The notes beneath the pieces are model-generated. The model made no database searches, was not told the DNA's origin, and worked only from the letters and a program-made list of their open reading frames with translations. A program made the translations under genes and the position numbers. A DNA stretch of 64,000 nt from Platanthera guangdongensis. Lineage: Eukaryota; Streptophyta; Magnoliopsida; Asparagales; Orchidaceae. The stretch lies in the NCBI GenBank assembly GCA_039583875.1, contig CM077151.1:106782609-106846608 (forward strand), in the 5' to 3' direction. Positions 10,751 through 22,740 of this stretch are shown one piece after another (the stretch's first letter is position 1; each line of letters begins with the position of its first letter).

Positions 10751-12131
10751 TGGTTGCTGTGTTGGTTTTGAGTCAGGTAAGACGCGGGGTTGGTTCGGGT
10801 TAGGCGTGCAAGGCCGCATCAGTGGGACCCGACGTTTTTGCCTTGGGTTCGTGTGTCTCTTTAGGATTGTTAGTGTGACTTTTCCCGAGGGGGGTATTGG
10901 GTGTTCGGCTAATTTTTGCACGCCGACTCTTGGGTTGTGGCAGGTGGTGGAGTTTTGGTGGCCTCTGGAGGGGTGGTTTTATGTGGAGAGGTGTGGCCAC
11001 CGCCTTTTGCCCCGGTTTGGGTTGGCGTGTGTGGGACCCTTGTGCTGCCACTGTTTGACCCCTTAGCCCTTTATGGATCTGGTTTTGGTTATGTATTCAG
11101 AACCATGTTTTGACCCCTGCCATAACCCGCGTGTTAGGACTGTTAGTCCCTTTCTTGTTTATGTTTTCTTCTTCTTTTGGCACACATGTATATTTCTTGA
11201 TGTTGTTGCAGGCTCTTTTGGTAGGGCATATTGGTTTTATTGCTCGCACTTGGTGTGCTTTGCTGTGCTTTAGACAGTACTCTTTTCTTACTGTCATCCC
11301 CTTTCTTTTGCTTATAGCAGTTGTTTTCGGGATTGGTAAACCCTTCTTATTTGTTCATAAATCTAATGCTCTATATACCTTTTGATTGCTTTCTTGCTGA
11401 GGTGTTCTTTCCTTGAATGCCTCAGGTCCAGGTGGTAGCCAGTTCAGCGGCTAGTTCTTTTGGAGGGGCTGGTTGGTGGCCTCTTGGGTAGCTGAGATAG
11501 CAGATTCCCGATTTTTGTGAGGTAGTCCTTTACCTTTCTGTACGGACATACATACTCACCAGTGGGTTCGTGTCAGGTTGTTGGCACCCACTGGTGGCTT
11601 CTTGCGATGCTGGTATGAACTTAAACTGCTATATTTTTGCCTATTTGTGGTTGTTTACTTGCTCCTGGGAAGGATTTTTGCTAGGTTGCATGTTAGATAT
11701 TTTAAACCCTAAAAGCATTATTATATGTACCTCATGCATAACATATTTATAAAACAAAGACACTATTTTTCCTTAGCGTAAAAACACTATCTTTCATACA
11801 TACTATATTCACCTTAGAGTCGGGCATACCATGAGTCATCCCTCGGGGACACTTATGCTCATTTAGGGCGTCAACTCAATTGAACCAAAGTATTTTCCGC
11901 TGCGTATAAATATACTTTTATTTGTGGACTAGCTGATCCACCGTGCCGAGGGATACGGCCTTTCAACATAACTGGTTTTCTTTCATAATTAATCAATGAT
12001 TTTCCTTAGAAACAAAGGTCTGGAGTTTTGCCTGAGCGTGTACAGTTATCCCCTACACGACGTGGCATCACGGCACGTGTTTTCTCTTGCTCTGATACGA
12101 TTTCTTCGTTGAGAAAATGCGGGTTGTGACA

Positions 12132-12637
12132 TCTCCTCCGGGGGTTGGGTCTGGGATGTGGAGCCAACGCTACTTCGATACATGGTGTGGAGGCTTGCCC
12201 TTCGGGAAGCCTCGACCCCCACCCCCCATGGATCACTCTGATCCCACCTCGGGCTCCCACATCGACCAGGTCCTCGCACCTGTTCTCCTCTACCCGAGAC
12301 AGGACTTCCTCGATCCGCACCTCCTGGAGATCCCGTTGTTGCTGCTGCTCCCCGTTTCCTCTCAACTCGAGGAACTCCGGGCATATGGTCATGGTATGGC
12401 CCTCCTCCTGGTGGAATTCACAGTAGGGTAACTCCACCTTGACCTCCCTTCTCCTCCTCTGCTGACCTCTTTGACTCTACATGGCTATTATCATAGCCTG
12501 GTGTTGATCGGGGAGAGGTGTCCTCTGATCATACCTTCCACCGAGATGGTAGAACTAACCCTGGCCCTACTGACAGTAATATCCGTCGTGGAAACCTCTT
12601 CGCTGACCTTGGTCTTACCATTCTGGCTGCCTCAAGC
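12132..12637 (-). pseudogene. G7: gag fragment of another gypsy element, possibly Tat/Ogre group
   Basis: Minus-strand frame with a CCHC-type knuckle YCEFHQEEGHTMTICPEF (near 12395-12430), then a Glu/Arg-rich stretch (EEVLSRVEE). Cx2FHx4Hx4C forms with an FH step are common in gag of non-chromovirus plant gypsy elements. The upstream part (12440-12637) carries stops. It is truncated by G1 on the left and by the G6 LTR on the right. The clade is uncertain; it may simply be an unrelated gypsy gag. Confidence 0.5.
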
Positions 12638-13893
12638 TGTCACAACCCGCATTTTCTCTGTATTTAAATAATACATCAGAGTAAGAGAAAATACACGTCG
12701 TGATGTCACGCCGTGTAGGGGACGACTGCAGACGTTCAGGCAACCAAGTCCTCACATTTACTTTATGTAAAAGACTTATAAAATTAAGTTTAAAAATACA
12801 TATATATTTTTTGAGTTTACTAACTGTATCCCTCGGTCGGGTGGATCACTAGTCCATATGTGAGAAAATATATAAGTTTACGCAGCGGAAAATACTTAGT
12901 TAGATTCATTTGTTATCCTATATGAGAATGAATGTCTAGCATAATGTAATAATGATGTGACTTCTATATTTAATATAAATAAAAAATAGACTTTTACAGC
13001 GCTTAAAAGTAGTAAGTTTTGTCGTTAAAAAGTTATGTCATGTCAATATTCCAGAATGCAGTTTTGTATAATTGAAAGTAACTATATGCATCCTAACATA
13101 AATCCTTCCCAGAGAGCAAGTATCAAACTATCAAAAGTAACCACAGTAAAAGCAGCTAGTAGTCTAACACAAAAAAGTCTAAGACTATGAGCGTCAATAA
13201 CTAACACGAACCCATAGGAAAATCTGACAAGTCTAAACAAAGAGAACTACCTCAATGCTCTGAGGTGGAAACAAACAATCGCAGCAACTCATATCACCAG
13301 AAGCACAACTTTGTCAGCTAAACCTGCTACTGCTCTAGACCTGAGGCATTCAAAAGAAGAACACCTCAGAAGCAAGTTACAAGTGGTGCAAAAAGTAAAG
13401 GTATACCAAACAAACCTCAAGGTGAATGAAAATCTACAAGACGACTGCAACAAAAGGTCAGTAGCAGAGCAACAGAAACAAAATAGTAAATCTAGCTGAG
13501 CAAAAAAGTCTAATCACAACAGCTGGACAGAACAGAAAGTCAAACATCAGAAGTTCATACATTCACCTTTCTTTATTATTCATGTTATTCATCATTTTAA
13601 ATGAGACTAATCAGCTCAACAGGAAAGACTACTGTGCCGGGGAAAAAGGTCCAGAACTTGCACAAACCCATCCAAAAGGCACCATGCCGAGGGAGAAACC
13701 CCAACGCGCACAGACCAATAGCTAAGGTAATGTGTCGGGGATGAAGGTCCACAACGCGCACAGACTCAGCCATAAGGCACCTTTCCAAGGGAGAAACCCC
13801 AACGCTCACAAACCATCAGAGTTTTCTTTAGTTACATAATTATACATACAGAGTTTCTTTTATTCATCATAGACTAACGGTCAACAGACTATA
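12638..13893 (-). mobile_element. G6: Tekay-type LTR, left piece (minus strand)
   Basis: Starts TGTCACAACCCGC, the reverse complement of the LTR end seen in G1 (GCGGGTTGTGACA). Blocks such as the GCAGCGGAAAATACTT stretch near 12890 match the G1 LTR in reverse. No PBS follows on the left, so this is a 3' or solo LTR inserted in G7. It is interrupted at 13893 by C2 and resumes at 31713. Confidence 0.8.
13633..13828. repeat. 98-bp tandem duplication in the G6 LTR
   Basis: Two diverged copies starting at 13633 and 13731, each with a GTCCA-GCACA block followed by GGGAGAAACCCCAACGC. They lie within the R/U5 part of G6. Confidence 0.75.
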
Positions 13894-16800
13894 TGAAAGT
13901 CTTTAATTCAAGGATAGTTAAATCACCTAGAGGGGGGTGAATAGGTTATTGGACTCTTTGAGTCTATCTTTTGCTTTCTTTATAATATCTTGTTGTTTTC
14001 TTTTATCTTTCAGCTTAGGGTGATTTAGAGCTTGTCCTTAACACCTGTAAATAAGAAAAGAAAAACAAACACAGAAAAGCACATAGAGATTTATAGTGGT
14101 TCCCCAATTGGGTACATCCACTTTCCCTCTCACCTATCCAACTAACTTGTTGGACTAGGCACAAACTCCTCCAAACTGCTCCTAAGAGCTTACACCACAG
14201 ATCTCACAGGATCTCCAAGTCTCTTCCAAGACTCACTTCTTAGCCACAAATGCCTACGCTCAGTGGTTAGCAAACCATCTACCTTAAGCTGTTCAGCCTT
14301 ACACTCAGGCTAGGAGGACAGCCCTACCTCAGATCCACAAAGGATCCTACCTCAAAGCTTTGCAGTGCTCCTACACTTAGTGACCCACAAGCCACCTACC
14401 TCAGCCTTATCTCTAAGGCCTACAGCTCAGGCTTTTCAGCCCTATAAATTCAGGCATAAAGCCCTACTCTCAGAGTGTTGTAGCACTCCTACAACTCAGT
14501 ACCCATCCAGGTACCTACCTCAGTGCCCCTCCAGGCACCTATAGCTCAGTGACAAACTTATCACCTACCTCAAGCATAAAGGCCCTACACTCAGAGAGGA
14601 GCACTCTCCTACCTCAGGTAATTATGCCTTATAGCTCTGATCCACACTTGGATCCTACCTCAGTACCCCAGTAGGGCATCTACAGCTCTGTGACTAAATA
14701 GTCACCTACAACTCAGATTCAGGTAAACTGAATCCTATAAGATGAAGGTGGGTTGATGGATATTCTTGACACAAGAGATATTTCTCTGTGTCAATCTTCT
14801 TGACTGAGATAGACTCAGCCCAACAATGACTACAGGAATTTATTTCCTGAGTCTACCTTCACTGAACTAAGATATACTTAGTCCTAACTAATTCCACAGC
14901 AATAAGTAATTACTTGTGCTGGAAGTTACATACAGAGCAATGTTATGCCACTTCCTGAACTGAGACTAAAGCTCAGCACTAACTACTTCTTCACAGCACC
15001 AAGGTTTTTCTTTCTAGTTAGTGAAGTTACTGCAGCTAACTACTGCTACCTGAGCTGAGAAAATCACAGCTCTAACTTTACAGACTGGAATAGCTCTACC
15101 TCTTGCTCCTTTCCTGGGCTGAGGTGATTCGGCCCTAGCTTTGACTCCTGAGGAATAGTCCCCTGAGTCTTCCTTCAGCTTCTTCAAGCTTTCTTCTCTT
15201 CACAGCTTCCAGATAAAGATCTTCAGGTGCTTGTGTTTCTGGAACAGTGAAGAACCTGCAGCAAGGGTGGACCCTTGGCTGCTACCTTTTCCCTCAGAGA
15301 AAATACTCTGAACTAGCTTGTTGGTGCAGGTGAGAATGGCACCAGCAATCTTGTTGTTGAAGGTCTTGATTCAACAGCTAACTTGCTCTCTATCTTGTAG
15401 ACTTGAGCTTCTTGTTCTTCAGCTCCACAACAATGGCGGAGAAGAAAAACTAACTTGATTTCTTTTTCCTGAAGTTTTTTTTTTCTCTGTACGCCTCTTT
15501 TCTTTTCTTGATTTTTGACCCAATGACTCTTTAGCAGTGGGCCCCACATAATTAATGACTGCAGCAACTTGCTTTAACATCAACTGCCATATAGTAGATA
15601 TGCGGTAACATTTGTCGCGTACTGTAGCCATCCCGCCACTAATTTGAATTTTGTTGACTTGTTGACTTGCTGATGTCATCAGCTGTGGACTTAGCCAAAA
15701 ATCAAACACCATTATCATAGGCGTTGAGTGAGTAAGCATCACTCAACGCCAAAACACTTAGACAGATTTACTGTCTCATGGCATTGAGTGAGTAACCTTC
15801 ACTCACCGCCAAACTACTTCGAATATAAAACTGTTTCTAGGCATTGAGTGATTCAGCTTCACTTAACGCCAACTTGTTTTATCAATTATCTGCTGCTTGG
15901 CGTTGAGTGTGTGAGCATCACTCAATGCCAAACTCCTTAGACAAGATTTTGTCTTTACTAGGCGTCGACAGCGTTGAGTCAGTAACCTCCACTCAACGCT
16001 TTTTACCTTAACCATTTTTTATGCTTAACTGTCTCAACGCTTTCTTGTTATCTGCTGAGACAAACACTTATCTCAGCGGTTATGCTGAGACAAACACTTG
16101 TTTCAGCGGTTATGCTGTGACAAACACTTGTCTCGGCTGTTATGTTGAGACTAACACTTGTCTCAGTTGTTATGCTGAGACAAACACTTGTCTCAGCGGT
16201 TCTTTCTTCACAGTTGAGACTGTTTTCTGTCTCAGTGGTTTATTCTCAGCGGTCTCAATGCTTTCTTCTTATCCGCTAAGACTGTCTTCTGTCTCAGCGG
16301 TTTCTTCTCAGTGGTTTTGCTGAGACCAGCATTTCTCTCAGCACTTTTGCATTGAGCTTCTCAGCTGTCTCGACGCTTTTGCCTTAGGCAAAATCTTCCT
16401 GATCCTCTAGCATTGAGAGCGTTGAGTGTGTCTTCATCACTCAACGCTTTTTGCCTTAGCCCAATTTCTGAACATAGTTTGACTAACTGAACTGAGTTCG
16501 ATGAATGGAGAACTCAGCTCGACGAACTCTGAACTCAATTTGATGAATTTTCTGAACTGAGCTCGATGAACTCAGAGTCTCAAACTCTGAACTTAGCTCA
16601 ACGAATGGTGAGCTCAGCTCGACAAACTCTAAACTTAGTTCGACAAATTTCTGAACTGAGTTCTACTCACAGCCTTTTGATGTATGGCATTGAGTGTGTC
16701 TTCATCACTCAACGCCTGTAGACTTAAATAGATTTATGTCAGCCCACATCATAGGTAAGAGTTTACCTAACTTGGCCACGTAGGCTACTTCCTGCCTTTC

Positions 16801-16984
16801 CAACATCTTCACATGGTGTCCGACTTTCTGCCTTATGACAACCTGTCATATCACTAGACTTGTTCCATGGAACATCCTGCACATAATGAGCTCAAACAAC
16901 ATCAAATACAACTATGCACTTAGTCTTGATGGTGATGCCTCTTCAAATCCAATCTAGGGTATATTGTAGGGAATGGACCCAACA
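13894..16984 (-). repeat. 3' LTR of C2 (3091 bp)
   Basis: Minus strand: starts TGTTGGGTCC at 16984 and ends GACTTTCA at 13894. Near the left end on the plus strand is CACCTAGAGGGGGGTGAATAGG, seen in reverse in C1. The region of 14160-14740 is a run of short direct repeats (CTACCTCAG, CTACACTCAG, about every 25-35 bp) in the transcribed half. Confidence 0.93.
15715..16720. repeat. Inverted-repeat arrays in the C2 LTR
   Basis: Three kinds. Seven imperfect hairpins built from GGCGTTGAGTGA and TCACTCAACGCC separated by about 8 bases, at about 15720, 15779, 15840, 15898, 15970, 16420 and 16688. A run of roughly 30-bp units with TGAGACAAACACTTGTCTCA at 16050-16200. TTCGA-containing words, AGTTCGACGAACTCTGA-like, at 16490-16660. 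The same order recurs in the 5' LTR at 29335-29900 and 31020-31420. Confidence 0.88.
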
Positions 16985-16998
16985 ATCTCCCCCTATTT
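16985..16998 (-). other. Polypurine tract of C2
   Basis: AAATAGGGGGAGAT on the minus strand, directly before the LTR start. Identical to the tract of C1. Confidence 0.9.
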
Positions 16999-17130
16999 GA
17001 AGAAGGCAGAACACCCAGCAAGCACTAAGAGGCATTAACATAATATGCTTCTAAATCCATGCAGCTGTAGTTTATAATCTACTACAACTGCAAGCTTATG
17101 CTACATTAATACAGTGTGCTCAAATTAATT

Positions 17131-17228
17131 GTATTGACTTAATACGTTAAGTCAATACACCATCATACTACTTGAGCAATTGCTCAAGTAATATGAACTC
17201 TCCTTTATACCACTTAATACTTAAGTGG
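17131..17228. repeat. Three successive palindromes in the 3' untranslated part of C2
   Basis: 17131-17158: arms GTATTGACTTAA and TTAAGTCAATAC around TACG. 17169-17190: a perfect 22-bp palindrome centred on CAATTG. 17210-17228: CCACTTAA-TAC-TTAAGTGG. They lie within 100 bp, upstream of the polypurine tract in the element's own direction. Role unknown. Confidence 0.85.
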
Positions 17229-18720
17229 AGCACCACTAGAAGCATTGCCCCTTATGTATTGCCATACATATCTCCCCCTTTCTGTCTTCTTCAATAGGTA
17301 TATCTATTGATTGAGTAGAAAATATCATGGGAGAGATTATCTCATGATCCTAGACAAAGTCCTTTGTTGATACTACTAAGGAAATCATCCTAGTGATCAG
17401 TCTGCAAGATTAGGAGTCATACCTTTTGTGTTGCTACAATAATACAACACAACACTGCAACATTTTAACTAGCTGCTAACATAGTTCTACTTGAGTGAGC
17501 CATGGATCTACTTGAGCTAGCTGCTGGCTGTCTCTCCTATCATATTCTCCCCCTTGGTATGTTCATTATCCTTAAGATAAACTGATCAACTGTATTGACA
17601 GCTGATCTACTGCAGCAGTTCCTTGCACCCCCTGAACTGAGGCATCCTTTGTCAGATTTTTGGTTGACATTCTAGTTTATGCCAGTCTGGATTCCACTTG
17701 ATGGTCTTCATAGTCTTGATGTCTCATCAAGTGCTCATCTACCTGCAAGAAAAGTAAATCCTGCAACAAAAACTGGAGTTTGGAGCTGTTGAAGCTTTCC
17801 TAAGTTCCACATACCCAACTCAACTAAGAGGGTGTTGAACTTGACTTCATCTAGTGGCATGATAATCACGGCAGCCACATATCAATCAGGGCAAACTCAG
17901 GATTGAGTTCTTCTATATGCTTCCAAACTTATTGATACTTAATCTACGTATGCATAGTCCTGCTATAGCAGTCAGGATTCCTAGCAACTTAGATTACACT
18001 AGTAGAATATCAATATAAAGAAATTCTACTTATCTGTAGGTTATGGTTCTGATGACATAAAATTTTTGTTTGACAATCTTGAGTTCGATGAATTATTTAG
18101 ATTTCATCGAGCTCCGTTCGATGAATTCTTCTGATTTTGTCGAGCTCCGTTCGACGAAAGAAGGTTATTTCATCGAGCTCCATCCATGTTGATGCTTAGC
18201 AACTCCCTAGCACCTTGCACAGTTTCTTTTTGCTGAGCCAGATCTTCTCCCCTTCTTTAGCATCTGACTTGGCTTTGGCTTCAGCTTTCTGATTAGCAGC
18301 ACAAGAGTGTTCAGCCCACTTAGTACTATCTTGATCATTACATTGATCTCCACTCTTAATCACCACTTGATCAATCCCTTCTTGGTTTCTGAATAGACAG
18401 GGAAGAGCTGGTTTGCTGTGATTCTCTTCTCCCCCTAGCTGATTACAGATGATACCATTGGTGCAGCTGTCATCTTTCTCATCTCATAAGGCTTAATGTG
18501 GCTTGCCTTCTTCCAGCAGGTGTCATCACTTGGGTGGTTTCCCTCTCAGCTTCTGTAATATCCATGGTGACAAGCTGATCCTCAGCAGCAATGTTAATCT
18601 ATTTTGAGCTGGGGGAACTTTAGGTATGATTCAAGCTTGTCCAGCAACCTTGACTAAACATGCTCCCCATCAGCATTTGTACATATCATGTCCTTAAAGG
18701 CCACTGACTTGGACACCTTA
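17229..18720 (-). other. C2 internal region without recognisable gene
   Basis: I see no intact frame. In the position of pol there are scattered open pieces on the minus strand, such as one with EAKAKSDAKEGEKIW near 18250, with Lys/Glu-rich composition that could be a remnant of the env-like region; this is a guess. TTCGA-type repeats recur at 18080-18180. Confidence 0.5.
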
Positions 18721-19920
18721 TCCTTCTATTAGGATAACTTTCTTGTTCCAATCCAAGTTCTGAAACATCTTCTGTCCAAGTGCCACATGGGGGATAGGCA
18801 CATAGACTAACCTGCAAAACAGAATTATCTTACCTTAAGACCCCAATAGGTATTGCGTCCTAGGTTCCTGTTAGCCTGAAATCTGACTTGCCTACCTGCA
18901 GAATTTCTGACAGGTAGGCTAACTCTTGCTCTAGACACAGAAGGATTGTGTCAGCAATCTAGGGCAAAATGCCCCACCTTACCACAGCACAAACACTCAT
19001 GAATATTATATCTTCTTTTATGAGCAAGTCTTGCAGTGTGGTTAACTGCTACTGAACAGAAGGAAGATGAGCAGAAACTTTCTTTAGGTTCCTTTCAGCA
19101 AGGATCTAACTGAAGGTCATTCTTCTAGCAGGCATCCTTTGATTGCCCTGAATGGTATTTACAGTTATCTTCTTTGTAGAAGACAAGTTGTTTATATCAA
19201 CAAAACAAGCCAAGTTAGGCTTACTGGTAGACTGACCCTTGGTCTGAGTCCTTGCTGGATGGGCTTGAGTGAAAGCCACTGCATTTTCCTTGTGATTTGG
19301 GGCTGAGGCACCAAATATAAATGGTCCAGCATGGGCCATTTGTACTTTTCATGGGGAGCCTTAAAGGTACTCATTCCCCTACCCTTTCTTCTTCCATTGG
19401 AAGATACTCTTGTACTCTTCCAAGAAGAATTCTCATTCTCCCAGTGACCATGCATGCATCCTTAGTCATACCTATGAGAAGGGAGAATTATCTTGTGAAA
19501 GGTTGACTATGTCACAACAGGAGCTTGGCCTCTCCTCGGAGATTGGATAACTTTTGTAATCAACTCAGATTCAGATTTTCTTTTGATAGCATCTATCTTA
19601 AAGAAATTGGCCACTATCTTCTTCTCCCTTTCAAGTTTCTCTTCAAGAACCTTGATCATAGAGTCCTTATATTTGATAGACTCAACATGGATATATATCA
19701 TGATCTTCAGATGATCAACTTCCCTCTCTTTTTGAGATAGCAAGGATGAAGTCTCATCTTGCTGGGAAGCAGCTAGCTGGAGGGAGGCAATTTCCTCTGC
19801 TTGTTTCTTAACAAGCAGCTTGCTTTCCTTAAAAGCTTTCAGAAGGACAGCAAGATTGTCAATCAATTGATTGATATCATCCTCTGTCAAAGGACCCTCA
19901 TCATCACTTGATGAGGAAGC
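18721..19920 (-). pseudogene. gag 3' part and start of protease of C2
   Basis: Minus-strand gag: coiled-coil-like region (LLVKKQAEEIASLQLAASQ, ..KDSMIKVLEEKLEREKK) at 19507-19890, matching the C1 gag segment with AKSQAKEIADL. The zinc knuckle CLCCGKVGHFALDC is at 18954-18995, nearly identical to that of C1. A stop follows at the same place as the gag stop of C1. Then comes a degraded protease start (WHLDRRCFRTWIGTRKLS, about 18735-18795); the active-site DSG is lost. The sequence then diverges from pol. The gag is split by G2, its N-terminal part being at 27157-27432. Confidence 0.8.
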
Positions 19921-21015
19921 TGATGTCGCGGCCTCGCCACCACTACTTTATGATGATCCGGTTGTCGAGGCGTTACAACATAAAGACTTTCGGATCCATG
20001 ATGATGCTAACGGAAGACAGCGTTATAACCTCCGCCCGCGGCGTGCTAAGCCCACTTGAAGGCTTATTTTAATTTATGCGCTTACATTATTTTATTTACC
20101 TTTTATATTTGCGAATATAAAATTATTCCATGCTTGGGTAATAATTTTATATTCATGAGAGGACCTTTTATTTTGTTATTTCCTGCATTTAAACATTTTG
20201 GTGTGTATTTAGCCTTCCAGATAGATGAGATTTCATCTCCATTTTGGACGGTTAAATGTGTATTTGTAACTCCTATGTACTTGTAACTTCTATGTGTTTG
20301 TAACTTCTATATAAGGAGACCTCTTTATGAGAATTAATAGACAAGAAGAAGAAGAATTTGAATCCAAAGAAACTCCCTAGGAGAAATTCGGCCAAGGAGA
20401 GACTCCAACCCGCCGGCCTTGTGGTGTGAAGCCGCCCCCCTTGCTTCCTTCCTCCCCTCTTCGGTGCGACGCCGGCGTGGCTTCCTTCGGTGCGACTCTA
20501 AGGAAGAAGGTTACAGCCCCATTCGGTGTGACGCTGGTGGATCCGTGGAGAGAGTGATTCTCCCACGTTATCAAGTGTGTTCATGAAAACTGGGTTGGGT
20601 AATTTCTCCCCTCTCATCTTTGTGTTTTCTTGCTACTATTGTGGAGGTTGAACAACCGTTGTTTCCGTGATGTTTAAATTCAACCCCTCGCCATTTCTAA
20701 TTCGATTTCATCGTTTTCAAACTTCTTTAAATACGGATCGGGTAGATCCAATTTGCTTGAGTGAATCTTAGCTTATAGCCTTGATTTTGCTCTCAAAAAG
20801 GATTGTCAACCTTTACGTTAATTTGGGGAATCATCCGACTCTTTTTCTTGATCGTTATTTAGAGTCGATCACTCCTCTTTGTTGTTTTATGTGCTGCGTT
20901 TGATCCGAACCGTAACGAGTCGCTAGATGCTTGTGTAGGAGCGGTAGATCTAAGGCGTGTTGGGATTGGTTGGGTTACTTGTGTCTGTGGCACTCTCCGA
21001 ATGACCCCCACGTCA
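19921..21015 (+). repeat. 5' LTR of G2 (1095 bp)
   Basis: Starts TGATGTCGCGG, ends CCCCACGTCA. The first 139 bp encode the pol C-terminus (ending RQRYNLRPRRAKPT), as in the 3' LTR, but here without upstream pol. A TATA-like TATATAAGG lies at 20309-20317. Confidence 0.95.
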
Positions 21016-21018
21016 ATT

Positions 21019-21030
21019 TAGTATCAGAGG
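21019..21030 (+). other. Primer-binding site of G2
   Basis: TAGTATCAGAGG, one mismatch from the usual TGGTATCAGAG, three bases after the LTR end. Confidence 0.75.
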
Positions 21031-21326
21031 CGGTCGTATCAATTTCCTAATTGAAACGTCCTCGCTTGAGTCTTGTCGGCACGCACAATACAAACCACAA
21101 AAAAAAAAAATTACTGGTCTGCCAATAGCGCTCTAAAATCTGTATTTTTCAGCGAAAAGTTCAAAAAAAAAATTTAACGTTCTACATTTTCTTTACATCG
21201 GGAAATTAAAAAATATTTTGTTTTCCATGAAGGGTCAGCCCTAGGAAAAATCATCTTTCCAAATATTTCTACACCTACATGCGCACTAGACTAGGAACGG
21301 AATACACTACCCCTTCATTGTCTAGG

Positions 21327-22740
21327 ATGGCTGCGAATGAGCAAGGGGACCCCAACGCTGTGGCTATAGCGGGTAGCGGGTCTACGTAACGAAATGACTG
21401 CGATTAGGGCCATGTTAGAACAACTCCTTTTGAATCAAGGAGGGCCGCCACCGCCACCCGTTAATGTTGCGCAGCCCCACCGGCGCCAACAAATCCCTAA
21501 TTCGGATTCCGATGAGGACTCTCCCTGAGTACCCCCTCGAGAACACCACCACGAGAGAGGTTTTGATATCACTAGGGCCATTAAGATTAATGCCCCCACG
21601 TACGATGGCATGGGAGATCCCCAGATCTTCCTTAATTGGACTGTGGACATGGAATGATACTTCCAATGGCACAATCTCACGAACCCTCAAAAGGTCCAAG
21701 TTGCCAGGATGAAGTTAACAGGTCGTGCGAAGATGTATTGGTTGAATGAGGAGCGGAGATTAGGAACCGGACATGGGGCCCCACTTATAGGTTGGTCGGT
21801 GATGAAAAATTTGTTAACCGATCAGTACGTCCCTGCGTACCACCAAACACAAATGTTCGATGAGCTTGCCACCCTGCGACAGGGCTCAAATTCGGTAGCT
21901 GAGTACATGGGTGAGTTGAAGGACCATATGGTGCATTGTGATCTTAGGTAGATCCCCGAGGTCACATTATCTAGGTTTCGTAAAGGGCTTCAACCCGAGA
22001 TTCAAAGGAAGCTCTTGCGCTATGGTCATACGGACCTGAATACGACCTTCAATGCCACCCTCGACATTGAAAAACATCTGGCCTCTAAGGCCCATTCCCG
22101 CTATTCCCATGCAAAGAACATGTCCACGGCTGGAGCATCTGCCTCCACATACCCAGATAAGGGGAAGTTTAGGTCCACCGAGTCGAAGTCGGTAGTGGTC
22201 ACTGCTAGGAACACTAAGAATCCCGCGGGTGAGCATATCCCCATATGTAAGGTTAGTAAGACCAATGCCACATGTTATTCTTGCAGCATTCAAGTCCACT
22301 ATGCCTTTGAGTGTCCAACGAAGACGAAGTCCATAGCCCTTTTAGAGTCGACTACCGACCTCGCTAATTATGTTTATGAGGCTGCAGAGGAGTGTGACCC
22401 AGATGGGGTCCCAAGTGATTTAGAGGACGATCACCACCTTATGGTGATGCGTTGTATCTTGACCACTCCTCGTCTGTTAGATGATTGGAAGAGGACGAGC
22501 ATATTTTCTTTGATTTTTAAGAGTGGTGAGAAGCTCTGCAAACTGATTATCGATAATGGTAGCTGTGTGAATGTCGTTTCTGAAAATGTCGTTACACGAA
22601 TGGCCTTGACCACGCAGCCCCACCCGACTCCGTATCAGGTAGCTTGGATCAATAAGGTTACCATTCCGGTCACCAATCGATGCCTAGTACCCCTCTCGAT
22701 CAATCCTATACTGACGAGGTGTGGTGTGACGTCCTTCCAA
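21327..22740 (+). pseudogene. gag: gag and protease region of G2
   Basis: An ATG at 21327 (MAANEQGDPNAV) is followed within 21 codons by a stop and a shift into the frame holding EMTAIRAMLEQ. The capsid-type region (INAPTYDGMGDPQIF, MKLTGRAKMYWLNEE) is about 21580-21950, with a TAG at 21949. The zinc knuckle CYSCSIQVHYAFEC is near 22270-22310; the usual Gly before His is Val. A protease-like LIIDNGSCVNVVSE follows near 22540, with DNG in place of DSG. The frame then shifts near 22700. Confidence 0.85.

Larger units (their letters stand above)
1..12131 (+). mobile_element. G1: Ty3/gypsy chromovirus, Tekay/Del-like, degraded, 5' end outside window
   Basis: Nearly complete LTR retrotransposon. 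Order seen: partial 5' LTR (1-1815), initiator-Met PBS (1818), leader with three hairpins, gag, protease, reverse transcriptase, RNase H, integrase with C-terminal chromodomain, polypurine tract (to 9373), 3' LTR (9374-12131). LTR termini are TGTAATG and GTGACA. Domain order PR-RT-RH-IN is gypsy; the C-terminal chromodomain and the LTR start TGTAATGCCCC fit the Tekay/Del clade. Coding frames carry at least three stops in gag and five in pol, and C3 is inserted at 5570-7565, so the copy is inactive. By eye the LTRs differ at about 3% of positions (roughly 14 differences in the 480 bp compared). The target-site duplication cannot be tested because the left end is missing. Confidence 0.95.
9374..12131 (+). 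repeat. 3' LTR of G1 (2758 bp)
   Basis: Starts TGTAATGCCCC right after the polypurine tract and ends TTGTGACA. The best TATA box is at 9773-9780, so most of the LTR, including the palindrome array, would be downstream of the start of transcription. The remaining ORFs overlap the array or the low-complexity part and are not genes. Confidence 0.95.
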
